Below are positions 62,771-64,000 of a stretch of 64,000 nt of DNA, one piece after another (the stretch's first letter is position 1; each line of letters opens with the position of its first letter). Source of the stretch: Cafeteria roenbergensis (Eukaryota; Sar; Bigyra; Bicosoecida; Cafeteriaceae). Under the pieces are notes generated by a model. That model searched no databases and was not told the DNA's origin. It was given only the letters and a program-made list of their open reading frames with translations. The translations under genes and the position numbers were made by a program. The DNA lies in the NCBI GenBank assembly GCA_008330645.1, contig VLTN01000012.1, positions 248,001-312,000 on the forward strand, written 5' to 3'.

Positions 62771-63722
62771 ATGAACATCTTCCGCTTTGTGGGCGACATG
62801 TCGCACCTGGCCAGCTTCTTCCTGCTGCTCGCAAAGCTCATCTACACCAAGTCCTCCACTGGTGAGCCCTTCCCCTGCGCGCTCGACCTGGCCCCAGCCC
62901 TCGCGGGCGCGCCCGGACACGCGAGCACCCGCCGCCTCTTGCAAAGGGGCATGCGATTGCCAGACCCCTTTGGCCACGCGAGCGGAGCTGGCGATGAATG
63001 CGGCTGCGAGCGTGCTGGCTTCGCGCCTGCGCGAGATGCGACGGCCTGGGCCGCGCCCTAGCCCGCCCTTACTCCCCGTCCCCGCAGGAGTCAGCCTGAA
63101 GACGCAAGCCCTCTACCTGACCGTGTTCGTCTGTCGGTACTTGGACCTGCTCGTGGCGTTCGTGAGCTGGTACAACGAGTTGATGAAGATTTTCTTCATC
63201 GCAGCGTCGGCGTACATTGTGTACGTGGTCGCGACCAGCACGCGGAACAGCAACGCTAGCGACACGTATAGGGTCGAGTTCCTGGTGATCCCGGCCCTCG
63301 TGCTCGCGTGCTTCGTGAACGAGACGCACTGGAGCAAGGGCGGTTGGTCGCTCAACGTGATGGAGATTCTTTGGGCGTTCAGCATCTACCTCGAGGCCGT
63401 AGCGGTACTCCCGCAGCTGAAGATGCTGCACCAGCTGGAGGACACGACCAACATCACAATGCATTACATGGCGTCCCTGGGCATCTACCGCGCGTTTTAC
63501 CTCCTCAACTGGGTGTACCGTCTCTACTACGAGGGCTATTGGCACCCAATCGCCGTCGTGGCAGGCATCGTGCAGACGCTTCTCTACGCTGACTTCTTCA
63601 TCCTCTACTACCAGTCCGTTCTCCTCCGCTTGCCATCCGTCACCGGCAAGGGCGGCGCTGGCGGCCGCTTCTCGTGGACTTCAACTCTCAACAAGATGAT
63701 GCTGGGCTCCCGCTCATCCTGA
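62771..63722 (+). CDS. ERD2: KDEL receptor (ERD2), one intron
   Basis: Exons 62771-62861 and 63088-63722, 241 residues. The 226-nt phase-1 intron (GTGAGC...CCGCAG) rebuilds TKSSTGVSLKTQALYLTVF, matching the family's KSCAGISLKTQELYALVF. Other signatures: start MNIFRFVGDMSHL, VCRYLDLLVAFVSWYN, EILWAFSIYLEAVAVLPQL, and GIYRAFYLLNWVYR...VQTLLYADFFILYY. The seven-span receptor retrieves ER proteins ending in KDEL-type signals from the Golgi in COPI vesicles; HYOU1 in this window ends in SDEL, a plausible ligand. ATG 62768 lies one codon upstream, which would add one Met. Length matches the family, with an extra 20-residue Gly/Ser tail. Confidence 0.95.
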
Positions 63723-64000
63723 TCGTGACCAGAGGGCGCCCGAGCTTGTGCGCAGAGGGCGCGTTTGTCTGGAAGGCCCGCGGAGCCGTGAGCGCATGGA
63801 GCGGCCCCTGAGGGGGGGACGGCGGAGGGGTGGGGGGGGGGGGGCGCGCTTTGCCGCGTGCGGGCGGGCCTGTCTGCTACCTGTCGCTGCAGCGTTGGGC
63901 CTTGCTTGGGGCGTTTGCTCGTTGCAGCACATCGAGCTTGAGGTGGATCGGGGGGCGATGTGTGCGCGTGTGGGCGGATCATGGCGCTCGATGCAGCTGG
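63723..64000. other. 3' flank of ERD2, G-rich
   Basis: No gene seen. Contains a poly-G run of about 12 (63831-63842) and a short GT-rich patch near 63958-63972. Confidence 0.5.

Noticed and set aside
1-64000. tRNA, rRNA or other structured RNA genes
   Set aside because: None found on reading; no T-loop/anticodon pattern or rRNA core sequence was recognised.

Overview
This is nuclear DNA from a GC-rich eukaryote, about 70% GC by eye. The evidence is short GT-AG introns in seven genes and a set of purely eukaryotic proteins: WDR75, HYOU1/GRP170, an RPAP3/SPAG1-like co-chaperone, ZNF598/Hel2, a LIN54/TSO1-type CXC protein, the KDEL receptor and an EF-hand Kv channel. There is also an ArgB-ArgC fusion, and no plastid gene is seen. 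A free-living heterotrophic protist fits best. A bicosoecid stramenopile such as Cafeteria is my guess, an inference from composition and gene content only.

Layout. 1-4222 (-): leucine-rich-repeat protein running off the left edge. 4565-6775 (+): EF-hand/coiled-coil protein. 6835-7185: 39-bp minisatellite. 7574-10573 (-): mitochondrial-type ArgB-ArgC fusion. 10787-15127 (+): WDR75. 15459-19279 (-): HYOU1 ending in SDEL. 19674-25312 (-): large low-complexity protein. 25559-27371 (+): EF-hand Kv channel. 27478-29248 (-): RPAP3/SPAG1-like. 29287-30246 (+): pseudokinase. 30247-31837: gene-free, lower-GC stretch. 31838-34030 (-): coiled-coil protein. 34228-36594 (+): unrecognised protein. 36904-40413 (+): ZNF598. 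40583-55898: three tandem, nearly identical units of about 5.1 kb, each carrying a multipass, secreted-ectodomain membrane protein on the minus strand. 55253-59517 (-): CXC-domain DNA-binding protein. 59918-62458 (-): amidase-fold pseudoenzyme with inserted IQ motifs. 62771-63722 (+): KDEL receptor.

The most interesting part is the tandem array. The three units are almost identical over kilobases, yet one ectodomain segment of 86-92 residues, and two smaller ones, differ strongly between copies. These segments vary by substitution and by whole-codon indels, and they share blocks in different pairings, like a mosaic. This is the pattern expected of a locally diversified recognition or surface-variation gene family. 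No retroelement, transposase or CRISPR machinery is visible nearby. A second unexpected signal is an octamer, GGCAGAGC or its complement, that recurs very often in the first 6.8 kb, on both strands, in several reading frames and also outside genes.

Genes mostly alternate in direction, giving short divergent promoters (38 to about 340 bp) and convergent 3' ends that tend to carry simple repeats. Linked functions: HYOU1 ends in a KDEL-type signal and its receptor gene lies at the far right; WDR75 (ribosome assembly) and ZNF598 (ribosome-collision quality control) are both translation related. No RNA genes were found.
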